This document shows, piece by piece, positions 1-6,630 of a stretch of 7,020 nt of DNA. The position numbers and the translations under genes are program-made. Source of the stretch: Phycisphaerales bacterium. GTDB lineage: Bacteria; Planctomycetota; Phycisphaerae; SM23-33. Under the pieces are notes generated by a model. It saw nothing but the letters and a program-made list of their open reading frames with translations. It ran no database searches and was not told where the DNA came from. Location: NCBI GenBank assembly GCA_003485185.1, contig DNAS01000174.1:1-7020 (forward strand). Direction: 5' to 3'. The first letter of the stretch is position 1. Every line of letters starts with the position of its first letter.

Positions 1-966
1 GCTCCGCCCAAGGGCGACGGCGAGGCCGTCGCGGCGGGCAAGGCCCTGGCTGGCTGCAAGCGCCTGGGCGTCCTGGCGTCGGCGGAATACGCCCGGGGCG
101 CCGCGTGGCGACAGGTGGGCCTCTTCGCCGGGCAGCTGGCCGGCGCCCGCGGCGGCGGGGTGGCTGTGCAGACCCACGGCGCCAACGCCCTCGGCGCCCT
201 GCGCCTGGCGGAAATGTGCCAGGCCGTTTCGTTGGCCGAGGCGTTGTCCGATCCCGACGCACTGCTGGTGGCCGTCGGCTGCGACCTGCTGGGCATGTTG
301 GGACTGCCCGCCGAAAGCGGCTCTCTGCCGGCGGGGCAACTCCACGCAGCCGCCGCGGCGATGCCCAACCGCACGACGGACGCAGTCAAGGTGGTCTTGC
401 CCCTCGCCATGCCCGGGGAGATGCCCGGCACGTATGTGTCCTCCGCCGGCGCGCCCGGTCAGACGGCGGTGCTGATGTCCGCCCCGGCCGGCGTGCCGCA
501 AGCGGCGGAGCTTGTGGCCCTGCTGGCGACGGCGGCGGGGATCTCGTCCCCGGAGATTCCCCCTCTGCCCGAGTCCTTGCCGCGACGGACGGCCGAAACG
601 CCCCGTCCATCGCCTGCCGCGGCGTCCGACGTCCGCGGCGCGCTGGTGCTGGCGAGGCAGGCGTCCGACGCCGGCTGCGGCACGCTGACGGGACATGCCT
701 CGTGGCAGTCGGCGATGTCCGTCCTGCCGGAGCTGCGCGTCTCGAAGCAGGAGGCGGGCAGGAGGAATCTGCGGAACCTCGAGACGGTGACGGTGTGCGC
801 CAACGGGCGAAGCTGCCGGGCACGCGTCCGCGTCGCCGAGGAAATGACCGACGGCGTGGTGGCCTTGCCGGAAGGATGCCCCGAGGCGCGGGCGCTGCTG
901 CCGTGCGCGATCGACGAGCGGGGCGTCCTGTCGGCGGCGCCCGGCATCGTGGAGGTGACTCGCTGA
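1..966 (+). CDS. Molybdopterin oxidoreductase-family subunit (formate dehydrogenase alpha / NuoG-like), C-terminal part, 5' truncated
   Basis: The reading frame is open from base 1 to TGA 964-966 and gives 321 codons, so the true start lies upstream. Window residues around 41-75 (FAGQLAGARGGGV, then THGANALGALRLAEM) match the MopB-family signature seen in formate dehydrogenase alpha subunits and NuoG, where a glycine-rich turn precedes a GxNxxGA motif. Residues around 130-155 (VVLPLAMPGEMPGTYVSSAG) resemble the 'AdvVLP...E..GT..n.eG' block of the same family. The last ~90 residues fit the molybdopterin-dinucleotide-binding beta-barrel domain. The N-terminal Fe-S motif and the active-site Cys/Sec region of a formate dehydrogenase are outside the window, so catalytic activity is unknown. 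The next gene starts one base after the stop, which supports a shared complex with the four-cluster ferredoxin. Alternatives are a catalytically inert NuoG-like scaffold or another molybdenum/tungsten enzyme. The family call is fairly safe; the substrate is not. Confidence 0.8.
   Translation, partial: APPKGDGEAVAAGKALAGCKRLGVLASAEYARGAAWRQVGLFAGQLAGARGGGVAVQTHGANALGALRLAEMCQAVSLAEALSDPDALLVAVGCDLLGMLGLPAESGSLPAGQLHAAAAAMPNRTTDAVKVVLPLAMPGEMPGTYVSSAGAPGQTAVLMSAPAGVPQAAELVALLATAAGISSPEIPPLPESLPRRTAETPRPSPAAASDVRGALVLARQASDAGCGTLTGHASWQSAMSVLPELRVSKQEAGRRNLRNLETVTVCANGRSCRARVRVAEEMTDGVVALPEGCPEARALLPCAIDERGVLSAAPGIVEVTR
951..958 (+). promoter_or_regulatory. Strong Shine-Dalgarno site for the four-cluster ferredoxin gene
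   Basis: GGAGGTGA is a near-perfect anti-16S match. It ends nine bases before ATG 968 and lies inside the last codons of the molybdopterin gene. This supports both the start choice and translation from a shared message. Confidence 0.75.
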
Positions 967-967
967 G

Positions 968-1516
968 ATGGATACGCCCGCCCCAATCCCGGTGGCCAAG
1001 CGAGTGCTGATCGACATGGACCGGTGTGTCGAGTGCCGCTCGTGCGCGGCGGTCTGCCACTACAGCCACGCCGGCATGCCCGCCGTCGGTTTCGCGCGAT
1101 GCGGCGCGGCGCTGCTGCCGGTGATCTGCCGCCAGTGCCTCAGCGCCTCGTGCGTGACGGCATGCCCGGCCGAAGCCATGATCCGCGACGCGCAGGGCGT
1201 GGTGCGCAGGGCGCTGGTCCGCTGCGTCGGCTGCGGGTCCTGCGCGCGGGCGTGCCCCTTCGGCGTGTTGCCGGCGAAGCCCGCGGGCCTGCCGGGCGGA
1301 TATCGCAGCGCGGATCGCCTCTCGGGGCATCAGATTCCCAAGTGCGACCTGTGTGAAGACCGCATCCTCGGGGGCGACGGCGAGGCCGTTCCGCGGTGCG
1401 TAGCAGCCTGCCCCAGCGGGGCGCTGTGCTTCGCCGACGAGCACGACGCCGAGGAACTCGGGCTGAGCGTCCTGGGCGGACGGACGACGGGGGAGGACCC
1501 CTTCAAGCGAAGGTGA
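968..1516 (+). CDS. HycB/HydN-type electron-transfer protein with four [4Fe-4S] clusters
   Basis: This 182-residue protein carries sixteen cysteines in four groups: C20-x2-C23-x2-C26-x3-C30; C54-x2-C57-x4-C62-x3-C66; C86-x2-C89-x2-C92-x3-C96; and C126-x2-C129-x14-C144-x3-C148. This is the arrangement of the polyferredoxin subunits of molybdopterin enzymes and formate hydrogenlyases (HycB, HydN, CooF, DmsB-like), in which each cluster is built from paired motifs. C45 and C154 are additional cysteines outside these groups. No signal peptide or membrane segment is visible, so it should act at the cytoplasmic face. Its place between the molybdopterin gene (one base upstream) and the membrane anchor gene (three bases downstream) suggests it wires the oxidoreductase to the hydrogenase. 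ATG 968 is preceded by a strong ribosome binding site. The family is clear; the exact partners are inferred. Confidence 0.92.
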   Translation: MDTPAPIPVAKRVLIDMDRCVECRSCAAVCHYSHAGMPAVGFARCGAALLPVICRQCLSASCVTACPAEAMIRDAQGVVRRALVRCVGCGSCARACPFGVLPAKPAGLPGGYRSADRLSGHQIPKCDLCEDRILGGDGEAVPRCVAACPSGALCFADEHDAEELGLSVLGGRTTGEDPFKRR

Positions 1517-1519
1517 CGG

Positions 1520-2476
1520 ATGTCGGGACAGGCGATGTGGGCCATCTTGACGTTTCTGGCGGCGGGCATCGGAACGATGCTCCTGGGCTTGGCGCTGCGT
1601 TGGGTGGACCGGAAGGTCACGGCGCTGGTGCAGTGGCGCGTGGGACCGCCGTGGTACCAGCCGCTGGCCGACGTGCTGAAGCTGATGGGCAAGGAAACCC
1701 TCATGCCCTCCACCGCGCGGGGGACGGGCTTCCTCCTGGCGCCGATCATTGCCCTGTCGGCGACGGCGGTGACGGCGGCGATCCTCTGGCGGACGCTGCT
1801 CGTCCCGCAGGAGGGGTTCCTGGGCGACCTGATCGTGGTGATCTACCTGCTGATGGTCCCCGCGCTGATGACGGTGCTGGGCGCGTCGGCCAGCGGAAAT
1901 CCGCACGCCAGCATCGGCGCCGGGCGCGAGGTGAAGCTCCTGCTGAGCTATGAGGCGCCGCTGCTGCTGGCGTTCCTGGTGCCGATCGCCCGAAGCGGAT
2001 GGACGCTCGACCTCGGCCGCATCGTGACCGCGCAGGCCGCCTCGCCGGTGGTCTTCAGCGTCTCCGGCGTGCTGGCGGTCGTCGTGGCGGTGGTGTGCAT
2101 GCAGGCCAAGCTCGGACAGGTGCCCTTCGACCTGGCCGAGGCCGAATGCGAGATCATGTCCGGCGTGTATGTGGAGTACTCCGGACCCTCGCTGGCGTGC
2201 TGGCTGATGGCGAGGATGATGCTGCTGGCGCTGCTGCCGCTGCTGCTGATCCTGATGTTCTGGGGCGGGTTGCACACCGGCGCGTGGTGGGGCGTGCCGG
2301 CCTTCCTGGGCAAGTACGTGCTGTTCGTGGCCCTGGTGACCCTGATCCGCAACACGAACCCGCGCCTGCGGATCGACCAGACCATGAGGCTCTTCTGGTT
2401 CGTTCTGGTTCCGGCGGCGGCCGTGGCGGTGGTCCTGTCGATGACGGGAATTTCCCGAGGGATTCCATGGCTCTGA
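1520..2476 (+). CDS. Membrane anchor subunit of energy-converting hydrogenase (NuoH/HycD/EchB/MbhM-like)
   Basis: This 318-residue integral membrane protein has about eight hydrophobic helices, near residues 7-26, 70-92, 101-122, 139-157, 176-194, 228-249, 261-277 and 290-309. Two NuoH-family hallmarks are seen. DRKVTALVQWRVGPP at 30-44, followed by QPLADVLKL at 47-55, is the first cytoplasmic loop. PFDLAEAECEIMSGVYVEYS at 202-221 is the conserved acidic loop (D204, E207, E209, E211, E219). R136, E137 and E145 also match conserved charges of the family. In complex I and its relatives this subunit links the Fe-S/active-site arm to the ion-pumping membrane arm. Quinone use is not expected when a NiFe large subunit is present. 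ATG 1520 lies five bases after AAGGTG at 1509-1514, and the gene ends inside the next coding sequence (10-bp overlap). The length is typical of the family. Confidence 0.94.
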   Translation: MSGQAMWAILTFLAAGIGTMLLGLALRWVDRKVTALVQWRVGPPWYQPLADVLKLMGKETLMPSTARGTGFLLAPIIALSATAVTAAILWRTLLVPQEGFLGDLIVVIYLLMVPALMTVLGASASGNPHASIGAGREVKLLLSYEAPLLLAFLVPIARSGWTLDLGRIVTAQAASPVVFSVSGVLAVVVAVVCMQAKLGQVPFDLAEAECEIMSGVYVEYSGPSLACWLMARMMLLALLPLLLILMFWGGLHTGAWWGVPAFLGKYVLFVALVTLIRNTNPRLRIDQTMRLFWFVLVPAAAVAVVLSMTGISRGIPWL

Positions 2477-2907
2477 CGACCTGGGCATTGCGAAAGTCGC
2501 TGTGGGTGTATCACGTCAACACCGGCGCGTGCAACAACTGCGACATCGAGGTGCTGGAGTTGCTGACCCCGCGCTATGACATCGAGCGGTTCGGCATGGT
2601 CCTCGTCGGTTCGCCCCGCCACGCCGACGTGCTGGCGGTCACGGGCGTCTGCACCCGCCAAGCCATGCCGCGCCTCCAGGAAGTCTACCTCCAGACGCCC
2701 AAGCCCTGCGTGGTGCTGGCCATCGGCTCCTGCTCGCTGGAGCAGGGGATCTTCACCGAGGCCTACCACATGGGCCCGAAGGTCGACGAGACCATCCGGG
2801 CGGTCGATCCGGGCGCCATCATCCTGTACGTGCCCGGATGCCCGCCCAAGCCCGAGGCGATGATCGACGCTGCCGTCAAGGCCATGGAGTTCCTCAAGAC
2901 CCTGTAG
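2467..2907 (+). CDS. Hydrogenase small subunit with proximal [4Fe-4S] cluster (NuoB/EchC/MbhJ-like)
   Basis: This 146-residue soluble protein has the NuoB-type small-subunit fold signature. C22-x2-C25 lies in the GACNNCDIE context, C89 in GSC, and C125 in PGCPP. Together these are the four expected ligands of the cluster next to the active site. The spaced CxxC pattern is that of [NiFe]-hydrogenase small subunits rather than the adjacent CC pair of true complex I NuoB. It is short and lacks a Tat signal peptide, as in group 4 enzymes facing the cytoplasm. C62 (VTGVCTRQ) falls where relatives commonly have proline or another non-cysteine residue, and C81 is also extra. The start at ATG 2467 has GAGGG at 2457-2461 upstream and overlaps the end of the NuoH-like gene by 10 bp, which suggests translational coupling. 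It should pair with the large subunit two genes downstream. Confidence 0.93.
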   Translation: MALTTWALRKSLWVYHVNTGACNNCDIEVLELLTPRYDIERFGMVLVGSPRHADVLAVTGVCTRQAMPRLQEVYLQTPKPCVVLAIGSCSLEQGIFTEAYHMGPKVDETIRAVDPGAIILYVPGCPPKPEAMIDAAVKAMEFLKTL

Positions 2908-2921
2908 CGGAGCGATGCGCG

Positions 2922-3461
2922 ATGACCGATTGGGACAGGCAACCCGAGACGCCGCTGCTGGGATTCGTGGGCGAGGTGATCGAATCCCTGGGCGACGCCG
3001 TGGAGGCGGTGGAGCAGTGCGAGGCGCGGCGCGGCATCGCGCGAATTCGCCCCGACCGGACGGTGGAGGTCGCCGCGAAAATGCTCGCCCTGGCCGGCTC
3101 GCGCCTGGCGACGGCCACCGGGATCGAGGTCCGCGACGGTGTCGAGGTCCTGTACCACTGGGCGTTCGAGCCGCCCGGGGCCGTGGTGACGCTGAAGGCC
3201 CTGGCCGTCCGCCCGGAAGTGGTTCTGGAGTCCGTGGCCAATGTGGTTCCGGCGGCGAACTGGATCGAGCGGGAGATGCACGACCTGCTGGGGGTGGGCT
3301 TCCGGAATCATCCGGACATGCGCAGGCTCGTGCTCGATGACAGTTGGCCGGAGGGCGTCCATCCGCTGCGGAAGGAGTTCGACCAGGTGCTGGACCGCCC
3401 GCCGCTTCCGCCCAACCAGACGTCGCCGGATGTCCCCGGCGACAGGGGAGGTGCGGAATGA
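2922..3461 (+). CDS. NuoC/EchD/MbhK-like 30-kDa-type hydrogenase subunit
   Basis: This 179-residue soluble protein matches the complex I 30-kDa subunit family. The hallmark is at residues 110-151: ANWIEREMHDLLGVGF, then HPD, then LDDSWPEGVHPLRKEF. The N-terminal half is the more variable alpha/beta part of this family, and the last ~20 residues are a proline-rich tail. The subunit carries no cofactor and structurally supports the small and large subunits. I chose ATG 2922 because GGAG at 2909-2912 lies nine bases upstream. An in-frame ATG at 2838 lies inside the small-subunit gene and would add 28 arginine- and proline-rich residues with no family resemblance. The stop codon overlaps the next start as ATGA. 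It is a separate protein, not fused to the large subunit as in HycE. Confidence 0.92.
   Translation: MTDWDRQPETPLLGFVGEVIESLGDAVEAVEQCEARRGIARIRPDRTVEVAAKMLALAGSRLATATGIEVRDGVEVLYHWAFEPPGAVVTLKALAVRPEVVLESVANVVPAANWIEREMHDLLGVGFRNHPDMRRLVLDDSWPEGVHPLRKEFDQVLDRPPLPPNQTSPDVPGDRGGAE
3458..3461 (+). promoter_or_regulatory. ATGA stop-start overlap coupling NuoC-like and large-subunit genes
   Basis: The ATG of the large subunit shares bases with the TGA of the NuoC-like gene. The ribosome binding site AGGGGAGGTG sits at 3443-3452 within the upstream gene. Such overlaps usually allow reinitiation and keep partner subunits in fixed ratio. The coupling is inferred; the overlap is seen. Confidence 0.7.
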
Positions 3462-4639
3462 GCCATCGGACGGTCGTCAACATCGGTCCGTTCCACCCGC
3501 TCCAGGAAGAAGCCGAATTCTTCCAGCTCTACGTCGACGGCGAGACGGTCGTGGACGTGGACGTGCGGCTCAGCTACAACCACCGCGGCATCGAGAAACT
3601 CGACGAGTCCAAGACGTTCGACCAGGTTCCCTTCGTCGTGGAGCGGGTCTGCGGGATCTGTTCGGCCAGCCATCCGCTGGCGTACATCCAGGCGGTGGAG
3701 GAGATCGCCCGCGTGCGGGTTCCCGAGCGGGCGCTGTATCTGCGAACCATCGTCAACGAGCTGGAGCGCCTGCACTCCCACCTGCTGTGGGTCGGGCTGG
3801 CGGGGCATTTCCTGGGGTACAACACCGTCTTCATGTGGGCGTGGAAGTACCGCGAACCGGTGATGGACGCGCTGGAGGTCGCCACGGGCAGCCGCGTGAA
3901 CTACGCCAACTGCAAGGTCGGCGGCGTGCGGCGCGACATGACGGCAGAACAGCTCCGCATGATCGACCGCGCCAGCGACGAGCTGCGCGCCCCGCTGGAG
4001 ATGCTGACCAACGCCGTGCTGGACGATCCCGTCCTGCACGCGCGTCTGAAGAAGGTGGGCGTGCTGACGCCCGAGGCGGTCAAGCTGTACGGCGCGGTGG
4101 GTCCGACAGCGCGGGGCAGCGGCGTGCCCATCGACGTCCGCCGGGACGACCCCTACGCGGCCTACGACCGCGTGGACTGGCAGGTCATTACCGCCCCGCA
4201 CGGCGACGTGTTCTCCAAGGCGGTGGTGCGCCTGCTGGAGTGCTTCGAGTCGGTGAAGATCATCCGCCAGTGCGTGCGGGACATTCCCCGTGGCGAGATC
4301 GATGCGAAGGTGGAAGACATCCCGCCCGGCGAGGGCGTGGGGCACGTGGAAGCGCCGCGCGGCGAGACATTCCACTATGTCCGGTCCGACGGGTCCAACC
4401 GCCCCGTCCGCCACAAGGTCCGCGCCCCCAGCTACAACAACATCCCCACGTTCAAGGCGTCCTGCATCGGGCTGGAGATCCCCGACGTGGCGATCACGCT
4501 GGCGAGCGTGGACCCTTGCTACTCCTGCACCGAGCGGATGTGCCGGGCGGTGGATGCCGAAACGCGCAAGCCTCTCTACAACTTCGCCGAGCTGGTGAGG
4601 CTCTCCCAGCAGAAGACGGAGCGATTGCGGAAGTCCTGA
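3458..4639 (+). CDS. Group 4 [NiFe]-hydrogenase catalytic large subunit (EchE/MbhL/HycE-like)
   Basis: This 393-residue protein holds the catalytic site. The N-terminal motif is ERVCGIC, with C65 and C68. The C-terminal motif is DPCYSCTER, with C354 and C357. These four cysteines are the NiFe ligands, and both pairs are intact, unlike complex I NuoD and NuoD-like subunits that have lost them. Other family blocks are GPFHP (10-14), YNHRGIEKL (40-48), and ELERLHSHLL (101-110) with H106 and H108. The 33 residues after R360 resemble the peptide removed from HycE by HycI at an Arg-Met bond in the same context, so maturation by an endopeptidase is likely. No protease gene lies in the window. The start ATG 3458 overlaps the previous stop and follows AGGGGAGGTG at 3443-3452. 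The expected reaction is reversible proton reduction to H2 in the cytoplasm. The fold and cofactor call are firm; the subgroup (4b, 4d, 4e or another) is not decided. Confidence 0.95.
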   Translation: MSHRTVVNIGPFHPLQEEAEFFQLYVDGETVVDVDVRLSYNHRGIEKLDESKTFDQVPFVVERVCGICSASHPLAYIQAVEEIARVRVPERALYLRTIVNELERLHSHLLWVGLAGHFLGYNTVFMWAWKYREPVMDALEVATGSRVNYANCKVGGVRRDMTAEQLRMIDRASDELRAPLEMLTNAVLDDPVLHARLKKVGVLTPEAVKLYGAVGPTARGSGVPIDVRRDDPYAAYDRVDWQVITAPHGDVFSKAVVRLLECFESVKIIRQCVRDIPRGEIDAKVEDIPPGEGVGHVEAPRGETFHYVRSDGSNRPVRHKVRAPSYNNIPTFKASCIGLEIPDVAITLASVDPCYSCTERMCRAVDAETRKPLYNFAELVRLSQQKTERLRKS

Positions 4640-4662
4640 CAACAGGCACGGGAAGGTGAGCG

Positions 4663-6627
4663 ATGAACGGGTTCCTGGAAGCGATGCGCGATCCCCTGAT
4701 GGCGCCGATCGTGTGGGCCCTGGCCGCCGGCGCCGCGGCGTATCTCGCGGCGCGGCTCTCGACGGCGGCGGGGAAGGTCCTGGCCGTCGCGGCGTCGCTG
4801 ATGGTGCTGGGGGGAGCGGCGAACATCCTCCGCCGCCCGGAAGCATTGGCCAGCAGCATCCCGTGGGCGGACCTGGGCGGGGGCTTCCTCCTGACGATCG
4901 ACCTGGCCTGCACGCCGCTGGGAATGCTGGTGCTGATCGCCTCAGCCGGCTTCTCGCTGCTGATTACCCTCTACAGCTTCCGCGCCATGGCGGGGGAATA
5001 CTGGGAGGGCAAGTTCTACGCCTATGTCATCTGGTCGCTGGCGGGCACGGCGATCGTGGCCTTGGCGGGGAACCTGCTGGTGCTCCTGGTGGGATGGGAA
5101 CTGGTGACGCTGATGCTGTTCCTGATGATCAACCAGGGCTCCGGCGACGCGCCAGCCGGGGCGGCCAAGGCATACGGAATCCTGGGCTTCGCCGATGCCT
5201 GCCTGCTGCTGGCGGTGGCGCTTCTGGTTGCCCAGCCCGGCGGGTCGGCCAACCTTTCCCTCACGCGCGGGGCCGTGCCCGTGGAAGACCTGGGCGCGGC
5301 GGGGTACGTCGTGTACTCGCTGATCCTCGTCGCCGCCTTGGCCAAGGCGGGCGCCGTGCCGCTGCACACCTGGATCCCCAAGGCGGCGGAAAACGCCCCT
5401 CCGTCGGTCACGGCGTATCTGCCGGGGGCCCTGGACAAGTTGCTGGGAGTCTATCTTCTGGTGGTGGTGACGTTCCGGATGTTCCAGCCGGACGGGACGA
5501 TGGGCGTGGTGTTGCTGGTCGTCGGCTGCCTGACGCTCCTGGGCGCCGGACTGATGGCCGTGATGCAGGAGAACCTGAACCGCGCGCTTGCCTTCGACGC
5601 GGTCAGCCAGGTGGGATACATGGCCATCGGCATCGGAGCGGGAACGTGGCTGCTGGCCGCCGGGGGGACGCAGGCGGCGGCGCTGGCAGGCGTAGCCGTC
5701 GCCGGGGCGCTGTTCCACATGCTCAATCACGCCATCTACAAGTGCAGTCTCTTCCTGATGTCCGGCGTCGCGGGGAAGGCCTGCGGCACGTCGAACCTCA
5801 GCGCCATGGGCGGCCTGGGCAGAATCATGCCGGTCACGTTTCTCTGTGGTCTGGTGGCCGCGCTGGCGGCCTCCGGGGTGCCGCCGCTGAACGGCTTCGC
5901 CAGCAAATGGCTCGTTTTCCAGGGGGCGCTGAGCCTGAAAAACCCCGGCGCGCCGATCGTCCTGGTGGTGGCTGTCTTCGCCAGCGCGCTGTCGCTGGCG
6001 CTGTTCCTCAAGATTCTTTACGCGGTCTTCCTCTCTCCCCGGCCCGCCGGGGTGTCGGTGCCACGAAGCGGAAAGGGGAGCTTCCTGCTGACCGCGCCGA
6101 TGGTGATTCAGGCCGCGGCGTGCGTGTTGCTGGGCGTGCGCCCCCAGTGGGCGCTGGAGCTGTTCAACCCCGCCATTGTCCAGGCCGGCGCGCAGGCCGT
6201 TGCCGCCGACGGCGGAGGAATCCGCACGGGCGATCTGGGCCTGTGGAACCCTGGAGTGGCCACCGGGCTGATCCTGATCGGCATCGTGCTGGGCCTGGGC
6301 TTTGCCTGGATCATGAGCGTCAAGCGGAAGGTGCGCGTGGTCCGCCCATTCCTGTCCGGGGAGGTGCCGGCGGCCGGGGACGACCGCTTCCGCCTGCCGG
6401 CGACGGATTTCTACAAGACCCTCGGCAAACTGCCGCTGATCGGCACGTTGCTGGCCCAGGGCGAAACCGGCGCGATGGACCCCTACTACTGGTCCGGAAA
6501 GCACGGGCGCACCTTCGTGGAATTGCTGCGATCACTGCACACCGGGCTGGTGAGCCTGTACGTGGCCTGGTGCCTGCTGGGCATGATGGTCATGCTGGCG
6601 TACCTGCTTCTCAGTGCGAGGATCTGA
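4663..6627 (+). CDS. Antiporter-like ion-translocating membrane subunit (NuoL/NuoM/MrpA/HyfB family) with C-terminal extension
   Basis: This 654-residue protein is mostly transmembrane helices and belongs to the proton-conducting family shared by complex I, Mrp antiporters and group 4 hydrogenases. Charged residues of the conducting path are present: E146 in GWELVTL, K228 in LAKAGAVPLHTWIPKA, K259 in LDKLLG, H352/H356/K360 in HMLNHAIYK, and K415 in NGFASKW. These align by context with the TM5 glutamate, TM7 and TM8 lysines, and TM12 lysine or glutamate known from NuoL and NuoM. After the core, a helix (531-552) is followed by a polar stretch (553-620) with DFYKTLGKLPLIG and DPYYW, then a last helix (about 627-650). 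MrpD/MbhH proteins are about 500 residues, so this is nearer HycC/HyfB or MrpA-N in size. ATG 4663 follows GGAAGGTGAG at 4651-4660. Proton versus sodium transport cannot be told from sequence. Confidence 0.92.
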   Translation: MNGFLEAMRDPLMAPIVWALAAGAAAYLAARLSTAAGKVLAVAASLMVLGGAANILRRPEALASSIPWADLGGGFLLTIDLACTPLGMLVLIASAGFSLLITLYSFRAMAGEYWEGKFYAYVIWSLAGTAIVALAGNLLVLLVGWELVTLMLFLMINQGSGDAPAGAAKAYGILGFADACLLLAVALLVAQPGGSANLSLTRGAVPVEDLGAAGYVVYSLILVAALAKAGAVPLHTWIPKAAENAPPSVTAYLPGALDKLLGVYLLVVVTFRMFQPDGTMGVVLLVVGCLTLLGAGLMAVMQENLNRALAFDAVSQVGYMAIGIGAGTWLLAAGGTQAAALAGVAVAGALFHMLNHAIYKCSLFLMSGVAGKACGTSNLSAMGGLGRIMPVTFLCGLVAALAASGVPPLNGFASKWLVFQGALSLKNPGAPIVLVVAVFASALSLALFLKILYAVFLSPRPAGVSVPRSGKGSFLLTAPMVIQAAACVLLGVRPQWALELFNPAIVQAGAQAVAADGGGIRTGDLGLWNPGVATGLILIGIVLGLGFAWIMSVKRKVRVVRPFLSGEVPAAGDDRFRLPATDFYKTLGKLPLIGTLLAQGETGAMDPYYWSGKHGRTFVELLRSLHTGLVSLYVAWCLLGMMVMLAYLLLSARI

Positions 6628-6630
6628 CCC

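Noticed and set aside
12..1389. An 18-bp direct repeat, present at 12-29 and again at 1372-1389
   Set aside because: Both copies encode the peptide GDGEAV within unrelated proteins in the same frame. With this codon bias a short identical match is expected by chance, and nothing around it suggests a mobile element or recombination site.
2218..2252. A CTG-rich, repeat-like run
   Set aside because: It encodes leucines of a membrane helix in the NuoH-like protein using the preferred CTG codon, so it is not a microsatellite of separate interest.
386..2488. A 700-codon open frame on the minus strand, antisense to four genes
   Set aside because: Its translation is arginine-, proline- and histidine-rich with no domain pattern, while the plus strand carries recognised families throughout. 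It follows from GC-rich codon bias that removes antisense stops.
2838..2921. A longer, upstream in-frame start for the NuoC-like gene at 2838
   Set aside because: The extra 28 residues are arginine-rich translation of the small-subunit gene in another frame, and no ribosome binding site fits. ATG 2922 has GGAG at a proper distance.
2467..4639. Ordinary complex I (nuoB, nuoC, nuoD)
   Set aside because: The large subunit carries both CxxC motifs for nickel, and the small subunit has CxxC spacing rather than the adjacent cysteines of the complex I N2 cluster site, so this is a hydrogenase.
4640..4662. The largest intergenic gap (23 bp), considered as a terminator or promoter site
   Set aside because: There is no inverted repeat with a T-run and no room for a promoter; it holds only the ribosome binding site of the antiporter-like gene.
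4942..6504. A 520-codon minus-strand open frame opposite the antiporter-like gene
   Set aside because: Its composition is rich in Q, H, R and G with no recognisable motif or membrane pattern, so it is a bias artefact of the sense gene.
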